Source: Microcaldota archaeon (GTDB taxonomy: Archaea; Micrarchaeota; Micrarchaeia; Micrarchaeales; CABMGC01). From it: a DNA stretch of 40,371 nt. Positions 8,736-16,495 of this stretch are shown piece after piece. A program made the position numbers and the translations under genes. The stretch lies in NCBI GenBank assembly GCA_021789155.1, contig JAJYJW010000007.1:1-40371 (forward strand), in the 5' to 3' direction. How positions within the stretch are numbered: position 1 is the first letter of the stretch; each line of letters starts with the position of its first letter. Below the pieces are notes generated by a model. That model ran no database searches, was not told the origin of the DNA, and saw nothing but the letters and a program-made list of their open reading frames with translations.

Positions 8736-9602
8736 CTAAACTTTCAAATGTTCTTTTTCAACTAGATACTCGCGTAGTGCAACTTGCCATGTAGGCATCT
8801 TTATACCTAATGACTCAAGTTTGTCGTTCATAAGCGCAGTGAATAAAGGTCGTTTCATTTTTAGATTCTGCAGTTCTGATTTAATTGGGTGTAACTTATC
8901 TGTTGGAATATCAAGCGATTCTAACAGATATTTTGTGAATTCATACCAATTAACTGACCCTGTATTTACGATGTTATATATCCCATATGGTGCTTTTAGA
9001 GATATTAATTTTGCGATTGCTGATGATGCATGCTTTGTATATGTAGGGCTCATGGTTATATCAGACACCATATTTATGCTTTCATTATTTTGAGCTTTTG
9101 TTATAATTGACTCTACAAAGTTACTGCCATTTTTCACTCTTGTACCTGCAATACCAAACATTGATGCGCTCCTTATAATGTAAAACTTTGTTGAAAGCAT
9201 AGTATATGCCTCACCTGCCACTTTTGATATGCCATATGTATTAACTGGACAAGTTGAATCTTCTTCGGTGTACATGCTACCTTTGTTCCCATTAAAAACA
9301 AAATCAGAGCTTATGTATACGTTTACTGCATCTACAGAGTTCGCCATTTTTGTAATGTTATATGCCCCTATTGCATTTATGGCAAAACTTGTTTCTGGAT
9401 TATCTTCACTTCTTTCTGCTGGAAAAAATGCAGCAGTATTTACTATTACATTCGGTTTAATCTCAGAAATGGCAGACAATGTATTGAATTTTGAAACATC
9501 AATTTCATCAGTTGTAAATCGTATTATTTCATGCTCTTTTTCAAGTTCTCTAGCTATGTCAAAGCCGTACTGCCCTCTTGCGCCGATAACAGCAATCTTC
9601 AT
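8736..9602 (-). CDS. rmlD: dTDP-4-dehydrorhamnose reductase-family SDR (RmlD-like)
   Basis: 288 aa, an extended short-chain dehydrogenase. The cofactor loop GARGQYG is at residues 8-14; IVNTAAFFPAERSEDNPE is the family-typical segment; YISSDFVFNG holds the catalytic Ser region; Tyr123 and Lys127 (YGISK) complete the triad. RmlD reduces dTDP-4-keto-rhamnose to dTDP-L-rhamnose using NAD(P)H; related members make other deoxysugars or act on methionine adenosyltransferase. RmlA, B and C are not in the window, so the exact product is uncertain. Its start overlaps the stop of the epimerase gene by four bases, so the two form an operon. Confidence 0.82.
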   Translation of the reverse strand: MKIAVIGARGQYGFDIARELEKEHEIIRFTTDEIDVSKFNTLSAISEIKPNVIVNTAAFFPAERSEDNPETSFAINAIGAYNITKMANSVDAVNVYISSDFVFNGNKGSMYTEEDSTCPVNTYGISKVAGEAYTMLSTKFYIIRSASMFGIAGTRVKNGSNFVESIITKAQNNESINMVSDITMSPTYTKHASSAIAKLISLKAPYGIYNIVNTGSVNWYEFTKYLLESLDIPTDKLHPIKSELQNLKMKRPLFTALMNDKLESLGIKMPTWQVALREYLVEKEHLKV

Positions 9603-10615
9603 AACAAAACTCCGTTCAACTCTACTTCTCTAAGATTATTCTGCATTTCTATTAAACGTTTATACCAGTTTACAGTAACTGTTTTTGGGTCTTTCGGATC
9701 TAGAATATTTTCTTTAAGGGCATTGTATACTTCTTGTGCACCATCTCTAGGAGTTTTAGAGGTTTTGTAACCTATTACGTTAGAGATTTTATCAAATTTT
9801 GCTTTGTAGCTCCTAAAATCTGGATCGCCAAAACTTTCATATGAAAACTCCTTCCCGTTAGCTTCACACACAAGTTTAGCTAAATCAAAAATGTTATAAT
9901 TCTGGTTATTTGATCCGACGTTGAATACTTCTCCATTAACCAACTCTTGATCTGCTTCTATAACTTTTATAAAAGCATTTCCAGTATCTTTAACATGCAC
10001 AAACGGGCGCCATTGTTCGCCTTTACCAGTAACCATTATCTTGCCATCTCTAAATAGCGATAATGCCATTACGTTTATCGCAAGATCAAATCGCATTCTT
10101 GGGGAATACCCATAAACTGTAGCTTGTCTCAATGCAGTTACTGAAAAATCTTTACTTGAAAGTTCTAACGTTTCTTTTTCAGCAAGCAGATTTGCTTTAG
10201 CATAAGTTGTAAGTGGATTTGTTTTAGATTTTTCATCCACAAGCCCATCCTGGAATCCATATACGCTACAACTGCTAGCCAACACGTATTTCTTTACACC
10301 GTGAGCTTTGGCTAGCGTTGCAACTCTTACTCTACCTTTATAATTGATTTCAAGTGTTTTATTTGCGTCTAATTCGCCACTTACATCATTTGATAGTGCT
10401 GCTAAATCAAAAACGGCATCGACACCATCTAATATTTTAGGGTCAAAGAATCTTACATCATCTTTCACTATTGTTACTCTATCTTCGATATCTTTTATCT
10501 TATCCTTTCCAAAAAAGAACCTGTCAAAACATACAACATCGTAACCTTTTTCTACTAACGAGGCACACAATAATGATCCAATGTATCCTCCACCTCCAGT
10601 AACTAAGACTTTCAT
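9599..10615 (-). CDS. NAD-dependent nucleotide-sugar epimerase/dehydratase, YxxxN active site
   Basis: 338 aa, GalE/WcaG-type extended SDR: TGGGGYIGS at residues 6-14 binds NAD, LAALSND follows, then VLASSCSVYG and the segment TTYAKANLLAEK. The catalytic Tyr138 is present, but the expected Lys four residues later is Asn142. Substrate-side features (GEQWRPFVHVKDTGNAF, GEVFNVGSNNQNYNI) are normal for the family. It probably interconverts or dehydrates a nucleotide sugar for the glycan genes around it. The Lys-to-Asn change may alter or reduce activity. It is upstream of rmlD in the same operon. Confidence 0.85.
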   Translation of the reverse strand: MKVLVTGGGGYIGSLLCASLVEKGYDVVCFDRFFFGKDKIKDIEDRVTIVKDDVRFFDPKILDGVDAVFDLAALSNDVSGELDANKTLEINYKGRVRVATLAKAHGVKKYVLASSCSVYGFQDGLVDEKSKTNPLTTYAKANLLAEKETLELSSKDFSVTALRQATVYGYSPRMRFDLAINVMALSLFRDGKIMVTGKGEQWRPFVHVKDTGNAFIKVIEADQELVNGEVFNVGSNNQNYNIFDLAKLVCEANGKEFSYESFGDPDFRSYKAKFDKISNVIGYKTSKTPRDGAQEVYNALKENILDPKDPKTVTVNWYKRLIEMQNNLREVELNGVLL

Positions 10616-10715
10616 AAAATCATCTAAAAATATGTTAATAAGTTAATAATCGTAATATATAAATTATCTTAATACTAAGCTTCCATGACTTTACCTTTAA
10701 ATGGGTGGTGTAACT

Positions 10716-11822
10716 ATGAAGATCGCATTTGCTTACGACTCAGCATATCCATGGATGAACGGCGGCGTAGAGAAGCGACGTTACATAATAGCGAGGCACT
10801 TGATAGGGAAAGGTCATGAGATAAGATACTTCACCATGCTTAGGGAAGGGATGCAAGGCAACGATTTCGAAAGGAAGGGAATACGGTATAGCTGCGTGGC
10901 AGACGATACCGCATCGAAAGTATACAAGAAGAACAGACGGAGCATAATGCGCGACATAAAGTACATGTTCGGAATAGCGTCTTTGCTCATGAAGAACAAG
11001 GAGAAGTTCGATTTCATAGATGCTGATGCATTCCCTTTCCTTCACCTTCTTCCGATATACGCTTACTGCAGGCTTACCAAGACTAAGCTCGTTGTCACGT
11101 GGCACGAGGCATGGGACTTGAAATACTGGACGAAGTACATAGGCATGCGCGGCTACATAGGATATTTTGTAGAGTATCTGTGCAGCAGGATGACGAAGAA
11201 CGTGATAGTGAATTCAGAGGATACCAAGCACAGGCTGGAAAAGGTGTTCAAGGTAAAGAACAGCGTAGTGCTTCCGGCAGTAATAGACGAGAAGAGCATA
11301 GCGGATTACGTCGAAAAAGAAGACGAGATGCTCGTTGTATGCAGGCTCATCCCTGAAAAGAGGGTAGACCTTGCGATAGAGGCGATAACGTTCAGCAACG
11401 AACGCCTTACCATAATCGGCGTAGGGCCGGAGAAGGAGGCGCTTGTTAGGAAGGCTTCGGAATTGGGGGTTAAGGACAGGGTAACTTTCATGGATTCGGT
11501 GAATGAAGTGGAACTGTTCGAAAGGATAAGCTCCGCGAAGGCGCTTCTGATGTTTTCGGAGCGTGAAGGGCTATCGATGATTACAGTAGAGGCGCTAGCT
11601 TCCGGAACTCCCGTAATAATCACCGATAAGACGAACATCCCGGAAGAGCTCAAGAAGTACTGCATAATGCTTAGCAGCAAGGGGACCGCGCAGGAACTCA
11701 CCGAACTTGTTGAGGACAAGAAATCAAGGCTTTACACGCACAAAAACGACATAAGCGAGATAAAGGAAAAGTTCGGTACTGCAGGAATAGATGCTGCATA
11801 TTCCAAAATATGCAGCGAATGA
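10716..11822 (+). CDS. Glycosyltransferase family 4
   Basis: 368 aa from the ATG at 10716, preceded by GGTGGTG at five bases; an ATG at 10701 lies in the TATA-like stretch CCTTTAAATG and is less likely. The N-terminal GT-B domain opens MKIAFAYDSAYPWMNGGVEK, and VVTWHEAWD is near residue 132. The donor domain contains VCRLIPEKRVDLAI, IIGVGPEKEAL and EGLSMITVE with Glu284 and Glu292. It probably transfers a hexose to a lipid or glycan carrier. The base composition is clearly more GC-rich than the genes before it, marking the edge of the AT-rich block. Confidence 0.88.
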   Translation: MKIAFAYDSAYPWMNGGVEKRRYIIARHLIGKGHEIRYFTMLREGMQGNDFERKGIRYSCVADDTASKVYKKNRRSIMRDIKYMFGIASLLMKNKEKFDFIDADAFPFLHLLPIYAYCRLTKTKLVVTWHEAWDLKYWTKYIGMRGYIGYFVEYLCSRMTKNVIVNSEDTKHRLEKVFKVKNSVVLPAVIDEKSIADYVEKEDEMLVVCRLIPEKRVDLAIEAITFSNERLTIIGVGPEKEALVRKASELGVKDRVTFMDSVNEVELFERISSAKALLMFSEREGLSMITVEALASGTPVIITDKTNIPEELKKYCIMLSSKGTAQELTELVEDKKSRLYTHKNDISEIKEKFGTAGIDAAYSKICSE

Positions 11823-11824
11823 GC

Positions 11825-12439
11825 TTATCTCGTTGCTAACCCTGCCAACGACATCAACGCGGAGCCGAAGGAAAGAACCAGCACTGCGCTTATGAATCCC
11901 ATTATCAACGCGCCCGCTATCATCGCCTTTATCGCCGTTCCATTAGGCACATCCTGCTGCTTGGACAATGCAAGGACATAGATTATCACGCCCCATACGA
12001 CTGATGCTATTTGGGCTATTATGCCCAATGCTGATACTTGAGCAAACATCGAAAGGAGTATGTTGGGGAAAGCTGCGAGTACGGTTGCGTTGAACGTATT
12101 CTGGAATGGCTTTTCGAACCATTTGAATATGTCGTGCGCTATCACGTGCTGGAACAGTGCGCCTACGTACATCAGTATGGGAGTTAATATGAAGAATACG
12201 AACGCTGCTATAACGAATATGCTGATTATGCCTAAACCTCGAAGGTTCGATAACCCCAAAGGAGACAATAGTAATGCAAGCACGATGTAACCCAGGAAAG
12301 GTATGCCAGCGAAATACGCATAGGTCATCAAAGCTTCCTTAGTGCTTTTCATCTTCTTGCCCACGTTCTCCTTTGGATGCAACATGAGCTCCAATCCATC
12401 CTTGAAACCATTTATGAAATCTTCTGCGTTAAAATTCAT
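11825..12439 (-). CDS. Yip1-domain-like membrane protein
   Basis: 204 aa. A polar N-terminus (FNAEDFINGFKDGLELMLHPKE) followed by about five hydrophobic segments (near residues 38-62, 70-98, 115-135, 145-160 and 168-200) matches the Yip1/YesK-like pattern in which helices follow an amphipathic lead. AAGGTA precedes the ATG. Archaeal Yip1-domain proteins have no settled role; membrane organisation or transport is possible. It follows the next membrane-protein gene by 24 bases in the same direction, so they are probably one operon. Confidence 0.65.
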   Translation of the reverse strand: MNFNAEDFINGFKDGLELMLHPKENVGKKMKSTKEALMTYAYFAGIPFLGYIVLALLLSPLGLSNLRGLGIISIFVIAAFVFFILTPILMYVGALFQHVIAHDIFKWFEKPFQNTFNATVLAAFPNILLSMFAQVSALGIIAQIASVVWGVIIYVLALSKQQDVPNGTAIKAMIAGALIMGFISAVLVLSFGSALMSLAGLATR

Positions 12440-12463
12440 AGATATACCTTGATTAAGTATTGA

Positions 12464-13168
12464 TTATCTTCTCCTGCGTGATGCCTTCTTGGATTTTGCT
12501 GATCCTCTTTCTTCCCTGCCAGATACGTTGAGCAATGAGAGGTATTCGCTTGATGCCTTGTGCAACATGAATATGCCGGTTACTGAGAATACGGTTATGA
12601 GAGTCATTGCGGAAACAACAAGGGATTGCCACTGGAATGCAGTATTGTTAACCCCGTAGTTAGGAAGTATGAAAAGGAAGCTAGCGAGGAATGCTGCCCA
12701 TATTATGAGTGCTGCAAAGCCAAGCTCATGGTATGAATGACCGAATATTCCGGATATGAGGATGTATGCCAGGAGCATTATGCCTCCAATGCTGAACAAG
12801 ACGAATAATGAAGCTTCTGCGGGTGCGAACACCAGCGGAAGAGCGAACAGGACAGAGCCGAAAGCCATTGCAGCGAAGAACACTGCGACGTTTCCCGAAT
12901 GCTTCGCGTGTTCCTGCTCTGTCATCCCGTTCGTTATCGAAACGTGGGATTGCACTATGTTCAGTATTACTGCTGCAAGAGTTACCGCGAAGAGCATGCC
13001 CCACATCAGCAATATGTCGAACAGGTTGTTAACAAGGAAACTGCTCATCAAAGCAGTGAATACCAACCCTATTCCGTAGGTTATGCCAAACGTGGCCATA
13101 GTGAAGCCTATCAACCTTCTATTCTGCAAAAACCAAATCCTCCTTACATTAGGACGCAAATATACCAT
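12464..13168 (-). CDS. Membrane protein, six predicted helices, unknown
   Basis: 234 aa. About six hydrophobic helices lie between residues 20 and 205, and the C-terminus is a very basic tail (SAKSKKASRRRR) that should stay in the cytoplasm. A short polar, potentially exposed stretch TEQEHAKHSGN separates helices two and three. I do not recognise the family. It precedes the Yip1-like gene and follows the prepilin peptidase gene in the same direction with 50 bases between, so a link to surface structure assembly is possible but unproven. Confidence 0.6.
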   Translation of the reverse strand: MVYLRPNVRRIWFLQNRRLIGFTMATFGITYGIGLVFTALMSSFLVNNLFDILLMWGMLFAVTLAAVILNIVQSHVSITNGMTEQEHAKHSGNVAVFFAAMAFGSVLFALPLVFAPAEASLFVLFSIGGIMLLAYILISGIFGHSYHELGFAALIIWAAFLASFLFILPNYGVNNTAFQWQSLVVSAMTLITVFSVTGIFMLHKASSEYLSLLNVSGREERGSAKSKKASRRRR

Positions 13169-13218
13169 ACAATCAAACAGAATATGTCATGCTAAACTAT
13201 TATAATCTTGCGATAACC

Positions 13219-14127
13219 TCATAGGATGAAGAAAAGAAGGTTGCCGAATAGCAGGGACAGTGCCACACCTATGAAAGTTAGAAGCGCAAACGGAACCGCT
13301 TTCTTGTAAACCGGGAGCTTCTTCCTTATTGATTTCATGTTATTTATCATCGGAGGGGTTGCGAGCTTCGAGAAATTCTTGACCCGTTTTATGAAATACG
13401 CCTTGTCTTTTTTGCTTACTAGGTTCAATGCGAGAATATCCCCATCGTCAAGTTCCTTCGGATATACCCAGCTAACCATCAACGTGTTCACTTTCTTCTC
13501 GTATATTATTATCAATGCGGAAAGTATTCCTATCAGCATTATGAAAGCGTAAGGCAGCAGTCTTATGCCTAGAGGGGAATATGCGAGGGTTATCACCAGC
13601 GCCGCATAAGCAACTAGCATTATCGTAGCCTTCTTCCAAGTATTCGCATCAACATGCGACAGGGAAAGCTTGTCGCCATCGAGCTTGAGCTTCGTCAGAT
13701 AATATGTGGGAATTGCGAACGCTGTTGCAAACCCTGTTGCCACGAATATGGAGAAGATGAACGGAAGGCCCAATTGGCTTGTTGTTGTGAGAAGGGGCAG
13801 GCTCTGCACTGGCATGAGCAGCACCAGAGTTATGAATTCGAAACCATCGCCTGCGCCTAGTTGACCGCCTTTGTAGAGAAGATAGGAAATCGCACCTACG
13901 AGAAGCGCTATGAGCATTGCGAATGCAATATAAGGGCCATTCGCAAGTATGCAGAACACTAACGAGAATGCTATTCCTATGTATGCGATCATATTGGGTA
14001 TGTTTCTCTTGTTGAATACGTCGAAAATCGCGTACATCAGGGAAACAGCGAATACAAGTATGATCCTCAAATAGTCGATGTTTGTCTGCGATACTATCTG
14101 CAGAATAAAGGGAATGCTAGAATGCAT
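13219..14127 (-). CDS. Archaeal type IV prepilin peptidase (A24 family, PibD/FlaK-like)
   Basis: 302 aa, multi-spanning. The two catalytic aspartates of GxGD proteases are visible: Asp36 in AIFDVFNKRNIPN and Asp94 in GAGDGFEF. The cytoplasmic loop between them is short and hydrophobic as in archaeal members. This enzyme cuts class III signal peptides just before the hydrophobic pilin helix. The five pilin/LamG proteins in this window (21159-22938 and 37541-40239) carry such signals and are its likely substrates. The C-terminal part (about residue 180 on) is a soluble stretch with two further helices. A TATA box and palindromes lie upstream, between it and the divergent regulator. Confidence 0.85.
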   Translation of the reverse strand: MHSSIPFILQIVSQTNIDYLRIILVFAVSLMYAIFDVFNKRNIPNMIAYIGIAFSLVFCILANGPYIAFAMLIALLVGAISYLLYKGGQLGAGDGFEFITLVLLMPVQSLPLLTTTSQLGLPFIFSIFVATGFATAFAIPTYYLTKLKLDGDKLSLSHVDANTWKKATIMLVAYAALVITLAYSPLGIRLLPYAFIMLIGILSALIIIYEKKVNTLMVSWVYPKELDDGDILALNLVSKKDKAYFIKRVKNFSKLATPPMINNMKSIRKKLPVYKKAVPFALLTFIGVALSLLFGNLLFFIL

Positions 14128-14155
14128 TGATACACAACGATTTTTTGTAGAAAAG

Positions 14156-14206
14156 ATTTATATACCAATTGTGGTAATTCCTTATTGGTAATGTAAGTAA
14201 CATTAC
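14156..14206. promoter_or_regulatory. Prepilin peptidase promoter with stacked inverted repeats
   Basis: On the minus strand GGTATATAAATC (about 14155-14166) is a strong TATA box with about 35 bases to the peptidase ATG. Overlapping its upstream edge is TACCA-attg-TGGTA (14163-14176), whose TACCAAT also pairs with ATTGGTA at 14184-14190. A perfect GTAATGT-aagta-ACATTAC repeat follows at 14188-14206. Such dyads beside a TATA box are typical of operators. The winged-helix protein encoded just downstream is the obvious candidate to bind them; that is inference. Confidence 0.5.
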
Positions 14207-14386
14207 TTTTTTGTGTGTAAGGTTGGGATTTATGCAGCAAAGCATGATATCTATAAGGATGCACCCTAAGTTCTGGGGCTTTATGGATAGCTTGCAGATC
14301 GCATGCTACATAAATACAAATATAGTAGGAAACCTCGCTTAAGGGCGCACTACAAAAAAAACAACTTATTTTTATGGTGTTGCCCT

Positions 14387-14746
14387 ATGCGAGGATTAGC
14401 TAGAGAGTTCGATATAGAAAAGGTTCCATATTCTGCGAAGGAGAAGGAACTAATCATAATGACAGAACTTGGATATGACGAAATTGCGACAGCGACAAGC
14501 TTCGTTGATTATCTGTGCGAGAAGTACGGCTTCTCAAGGAGCTCCATTTGGTACAACCTGAAAAGGCTCAAGGAGAAGGACGTGCTCGATTTCGCGCAGA
14601 AGGGAGAGACGAAGCCCATAAGCCTGACGAGAAAGGGAGTAGGCAAATTGAGAAATTGCGTCGCGAACCATACGCTTGCAAATAGAATACCTGCACAGCA
14701 GATTGTGCACAATCAATTCGTGGCTAATGCAAGCAGCATTTACTAG
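14387..14746 (+). CDS. Winged helix-turn-helix transcriptional regulator
   Basis: 119 aa from ATG 14387; an upstream in-frame ATG at 14303 would add 28 Lys/Arg/Trp/Cys-rich residues unlike a folded domain. The core reads YSAKEKELIIMTELGYDEI, then a recognition helix GFSRSSIWYNLKRLKEKDVL and a wing with GETKPISLTRKG, as in PadR/MarR/ArsR-type folds. The C-terminal 30 residues are polar and poorly structured. It is divergent from the prepilin peptidase gene, and the dyad repeats between them make local regulation plausible. Confidence 0.7.
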   Translation: MRGLAREFDIEKVPYSAKEKELIIMTELGYDEIATATSFVDYLCEKYGFSRSSIWYNLKRLKEKDVLDFAQKGETKPISLTRKGVGKLRNCVANHTLANRIPAQQIVHNQFVANASSIY

Positions 14747-14769
14747 CGGTGACTGGACCCACTGCTAGT
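14742..14769. terminator. Bidirectional terminator-like hairpin
   Basis: ACTAGCGGTG (14742-14751) pairs with CCACTGCTAGT (14759-14769) with one mismatch. It contains the stop of the regulator gene and ends at the stop of the convergent ogt gene, so it could end both transcripts. There is no long T-run. Confidence 0.4.
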
Positions 14770-14770
14770 T

Positions 14771-15109
14771 CTAATGCTGAAACACAGATTCAATCGCTAG
14801 AAGAGCTTTCTTCATGGCTACGCCTTTCGCGTAACCTCCGATCCCATTTGATGCAACCACTCTATGGCATGGAACTATTATAGGATATGGGTTCTTGTTC
14901 ATGGTGTTTCCAACAGCCCTCGCAGCATTAGGAAATCCAGACTTTTTCGCCAGTTCGCCATAAGTCAGCGTAGTTCCCGCTTTTGTCTTGGATAGTTCCA
15001 AAAGGACCCTTTTCTCGAAACGCGAGAGCGAATTATCGTTGTTTATCAGATGTTCCCTCAAGCTCATTATTGCGTTGATGCTAGCACCTAGAAGACTTTT
15101 GTCAGCCAA
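14771..15109 (-). CDS. ogt: Methylated-DNA-protein cysteine methyltransferase
   Basis: 112 aa, a minimal form with only the DNA-binding and active-site domain. The catalytic IVPCHRVV motif (Cys81) and the helix FPNAARAVGNTMNKNP, which holds the arginine finger region, are intact, as is GGYAKG. It removes alkyl groups from O6 of guanine onto its own cysteine. The first start (TTG, 15109) overlaps the aminotransferase gene by 22 bases; an internal ATG at 15067 would still keep the domain. It is probably co-transcribed with the aminotransferase. Confidence 0.9.
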   Translation of the reverse strand: MADKSLLGASINAIMSLREHLINNDNSLSRFEKRVLLELSKTKAGTTLTYGELAKKSGFPNAARAVGNTMNKNPYPIIVPCHRVVASNGIGGYAKGVAMKKALLAIESVFQH

Positions 15110-15996
15110 TCCTTAAATTCGGGATTGCTTCCAGAGACCACTTCGTAATATTTATCTGCGAGCATGCTAGTTATCGGCCCAACCTTACCGTTCCCTATTT
15201 TTCGCGAATCTATGCTCGTTATCGGAGTTACCTCCGCAGCAGTTCCTGTGAAGAAAGCCTCATCGCACGTATACATCTCCTCCTTGTGGACGTTGCGCTC
15301 TACTACGCTCAATCCGTTGTATTCAGCGAGCTTTATTATCGTATCGCGGGTTATCCCCATCAGGATGTCGGCTTCTCTTGAAGGTGTTATCAACGTTCCA
15401 TCTTCTACAAAGAATACGTTCTCTCCAGGCCCTTCCGCTACATGACCCTCTTGCGATAGCAGTATGGCTTCATCAGCACCGCTCTTTTGCGCGTCTATAG
15501 ATGCTATTATCGAATTGATGTAGTTGCCGCTTGCCTTTGCCTCTGGCGGCAGTATCATCGAGTTTATGCGCTGCCACGAGGAAACCTTGCAGCTTATCCC
15601 CTTTTCCTTGTTGGCGAAATAACTTCCGAAAGGAACAGTTATTATCGCTATGCTGATCTTCTTTCCTGAAACGCCCAACCCTATGTGCTGATCGTTGTAG
15701 AACGCGAAAGGCCTAATGTACGCTGCTTTGAGCTTGTTCTTCTTCAGCGTTGCAACAACTGCATCTGCCAATTTCTTCTCGCTGAATTTCAAGTTCATCG
15801 TGTATATCTTTGCGCTTTTCATGAATCTCGAAATGTGGTCTTCTAGCCTGAAGACATACGAATTGCCGTTGGATTGGTAGCTTCTTATTCCCTCGAATAT
15901 TCCGCTACCGTACTGCATGGAATGAGTCAGTATGTGCACGTTTGCGTTCTTGAATTTTACGAATTTTCCGTCAAACCAAATGTATTGCTCTACCAT
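15088..15996 (-). CDS. ilvE: Branched-chain amino acid aminotransferase (class IV)
   Basis: 302 aa from ATG 15996, where the protein begins MVEQYIWFDGKFV like other family members and GGTAAC precedes it; a start at 16017 would add seven residues. Class IV hallmarks: MQYGSGIFEGIRSY, the PLP lysine Lys154 in EAKASGNYINS, DEAILLSQEGHVAEGPGENVFF and FFTGTAAEVTPI. It transfers amino groups between glutamate and the keto acids of Leu, Ile and Val. No other branched-chain pathway genes are in the window, so in this small genome it may serve salvage or degradation rather than synthesis. Confidence 0.93.
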   Translation of the reverse strand: MVEQYIWFDGKFVKFKNANVHILTHSMQYGSGIFEGIRSYQSNGNSYVFRLEDHISRFMKSAKIYTMNLKFSEKKLADAVVATLKKNKLKAAYIRPFAFYNDQHIGLGVSGKKISIAIITVPFGSYFANKEKGISCKVSSWQRINSMILPPEAKASGNYINSIIASIDAQKSGADEAILLSQEGHVAEGPGENVFFVEDGTLITPSREADILMGITRDTIIKLAEYNGLSVVERNVHKEEMYTCDEAFFTGTAAEVTPITSIDSRKIGNGKVGPITSMLADKYYEVVSGSNPEFKDWLTKVF

Positions 15997-16043
15997 GTTA
16001 CCAAATAGCATATGCACGCAAGGGATTTAATAATTGAGTATGG

Positions 16044-16400
16044 TTAGAGCAGCTTCAATACCCTTGTGAACGCGTCTATTTCGGTGCCTTTCCAAGGACC
16101 CACCCCCAAAGCGGTCTTGGTTCCTGGAGGAACCTCGGTCAATCCAGCGTCGCTCACCAATGCGCAGGGAATGTTCTTGTACTTGAAAGCATTGAAAAGC
16201 TTGACAAGGGTTTCGAGATCATTCGTTTTCAGCACAATCTTCTTCTCCCCTTCGCGCAACCATGCCGAAGCTACCTTCTCGTCTTTTTCTACTGCATCGA
16301 GATAGCTCGAAAGAGATGCGTGGCATGCCTGCGCAACCAGTTTGCCAGTGCTCATCTCTATGTCCTTCCTTACTATTATTACCTGCTTGATCTCTTCCAT
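16044..16400 (-). CDS. pth2: Peptidyl-tRNA hydrolase, Pth2 type
   Basis: 118 aa from ATG 16400, set by the family start EEIKQVIIVRKDI and by a TATA box 27 bases upstream; a start at 16478 would include unrelated sequence. Motifs: MSTGKLVAQACHAS (residues 16-29), ALVSDAGLTEVPPGTKTALGVGP with the catalytic Asp and Gly-rich turn. The enzyme frees tRNA from prematurely released peptidyl-tRNA in the cytoplasm. It is divergent from priS, and the transcript looks leaderless. Confidence 0.95.
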   Translation of the reverse strand: MEEIKQVIIVRKDIEMSTGKLVAQACHASLSSYLDAVEKDEKVASAWLREGEKKIVLKTNDLETLVKLFNAFKYKNIPCALVSDAGLTEVPPGTKTALGVGPWKGTEIDAFTRVLKLL

Positions 16401-16420
16401 CGTTAAGGAATGGAATCTCA

Positions 16421-16433
16421 AAAATATAAACCT
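16421..16433 (-). promoter_or_regulatory. TATA box for pth2 (leaderless)
   Basis: On the minus strand TTTATATTTTT is centred about 27 bases before the pth2 ATG, which puts the expected transcription start on or next to the start codon. Confidence 0.55.
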
Positions 16434-16464
16434 TGTATATTCCCGTGCAATTCCCTGATGTAAC

Positions 16465-16475
16465 ACAATAAATAG
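16465..16475 (+). promoter_or_regulatory. TATA box for priS
   Basis: ACAATAAATAG lies about 27 bases before the GTG/ATG pair that opens priS, so this transcript too is probably leaderless or nearly so. Confidence 0.45.
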
Positions 16476-16495
16476 CATGAAGTTGCAATAGTATC

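Noticed and set aside
12726-13004. Minus-strand frame of about 90 codons in another phase over the six-helix membrane protein
   Set aside because: Arg/Ser-rich shadow of the real gene; no start context or domain.
14232-14342. 36-codon frame (starting MQQSMISIRM) upstream of the winged-helix gene
   Set aside because: Weak ribosome site, no homology I recognise, and it overlaps the region just before the regulator; it may be a leader peptide but cannot be supported.
14303-14386. Longer start for the winged-helix regulator
   Set aside because: The extra 28 residues are rich in Lys, Arg, Trp and Cys, unlike a wHTH lead, and the ATG at 14387 starts just before the domain.
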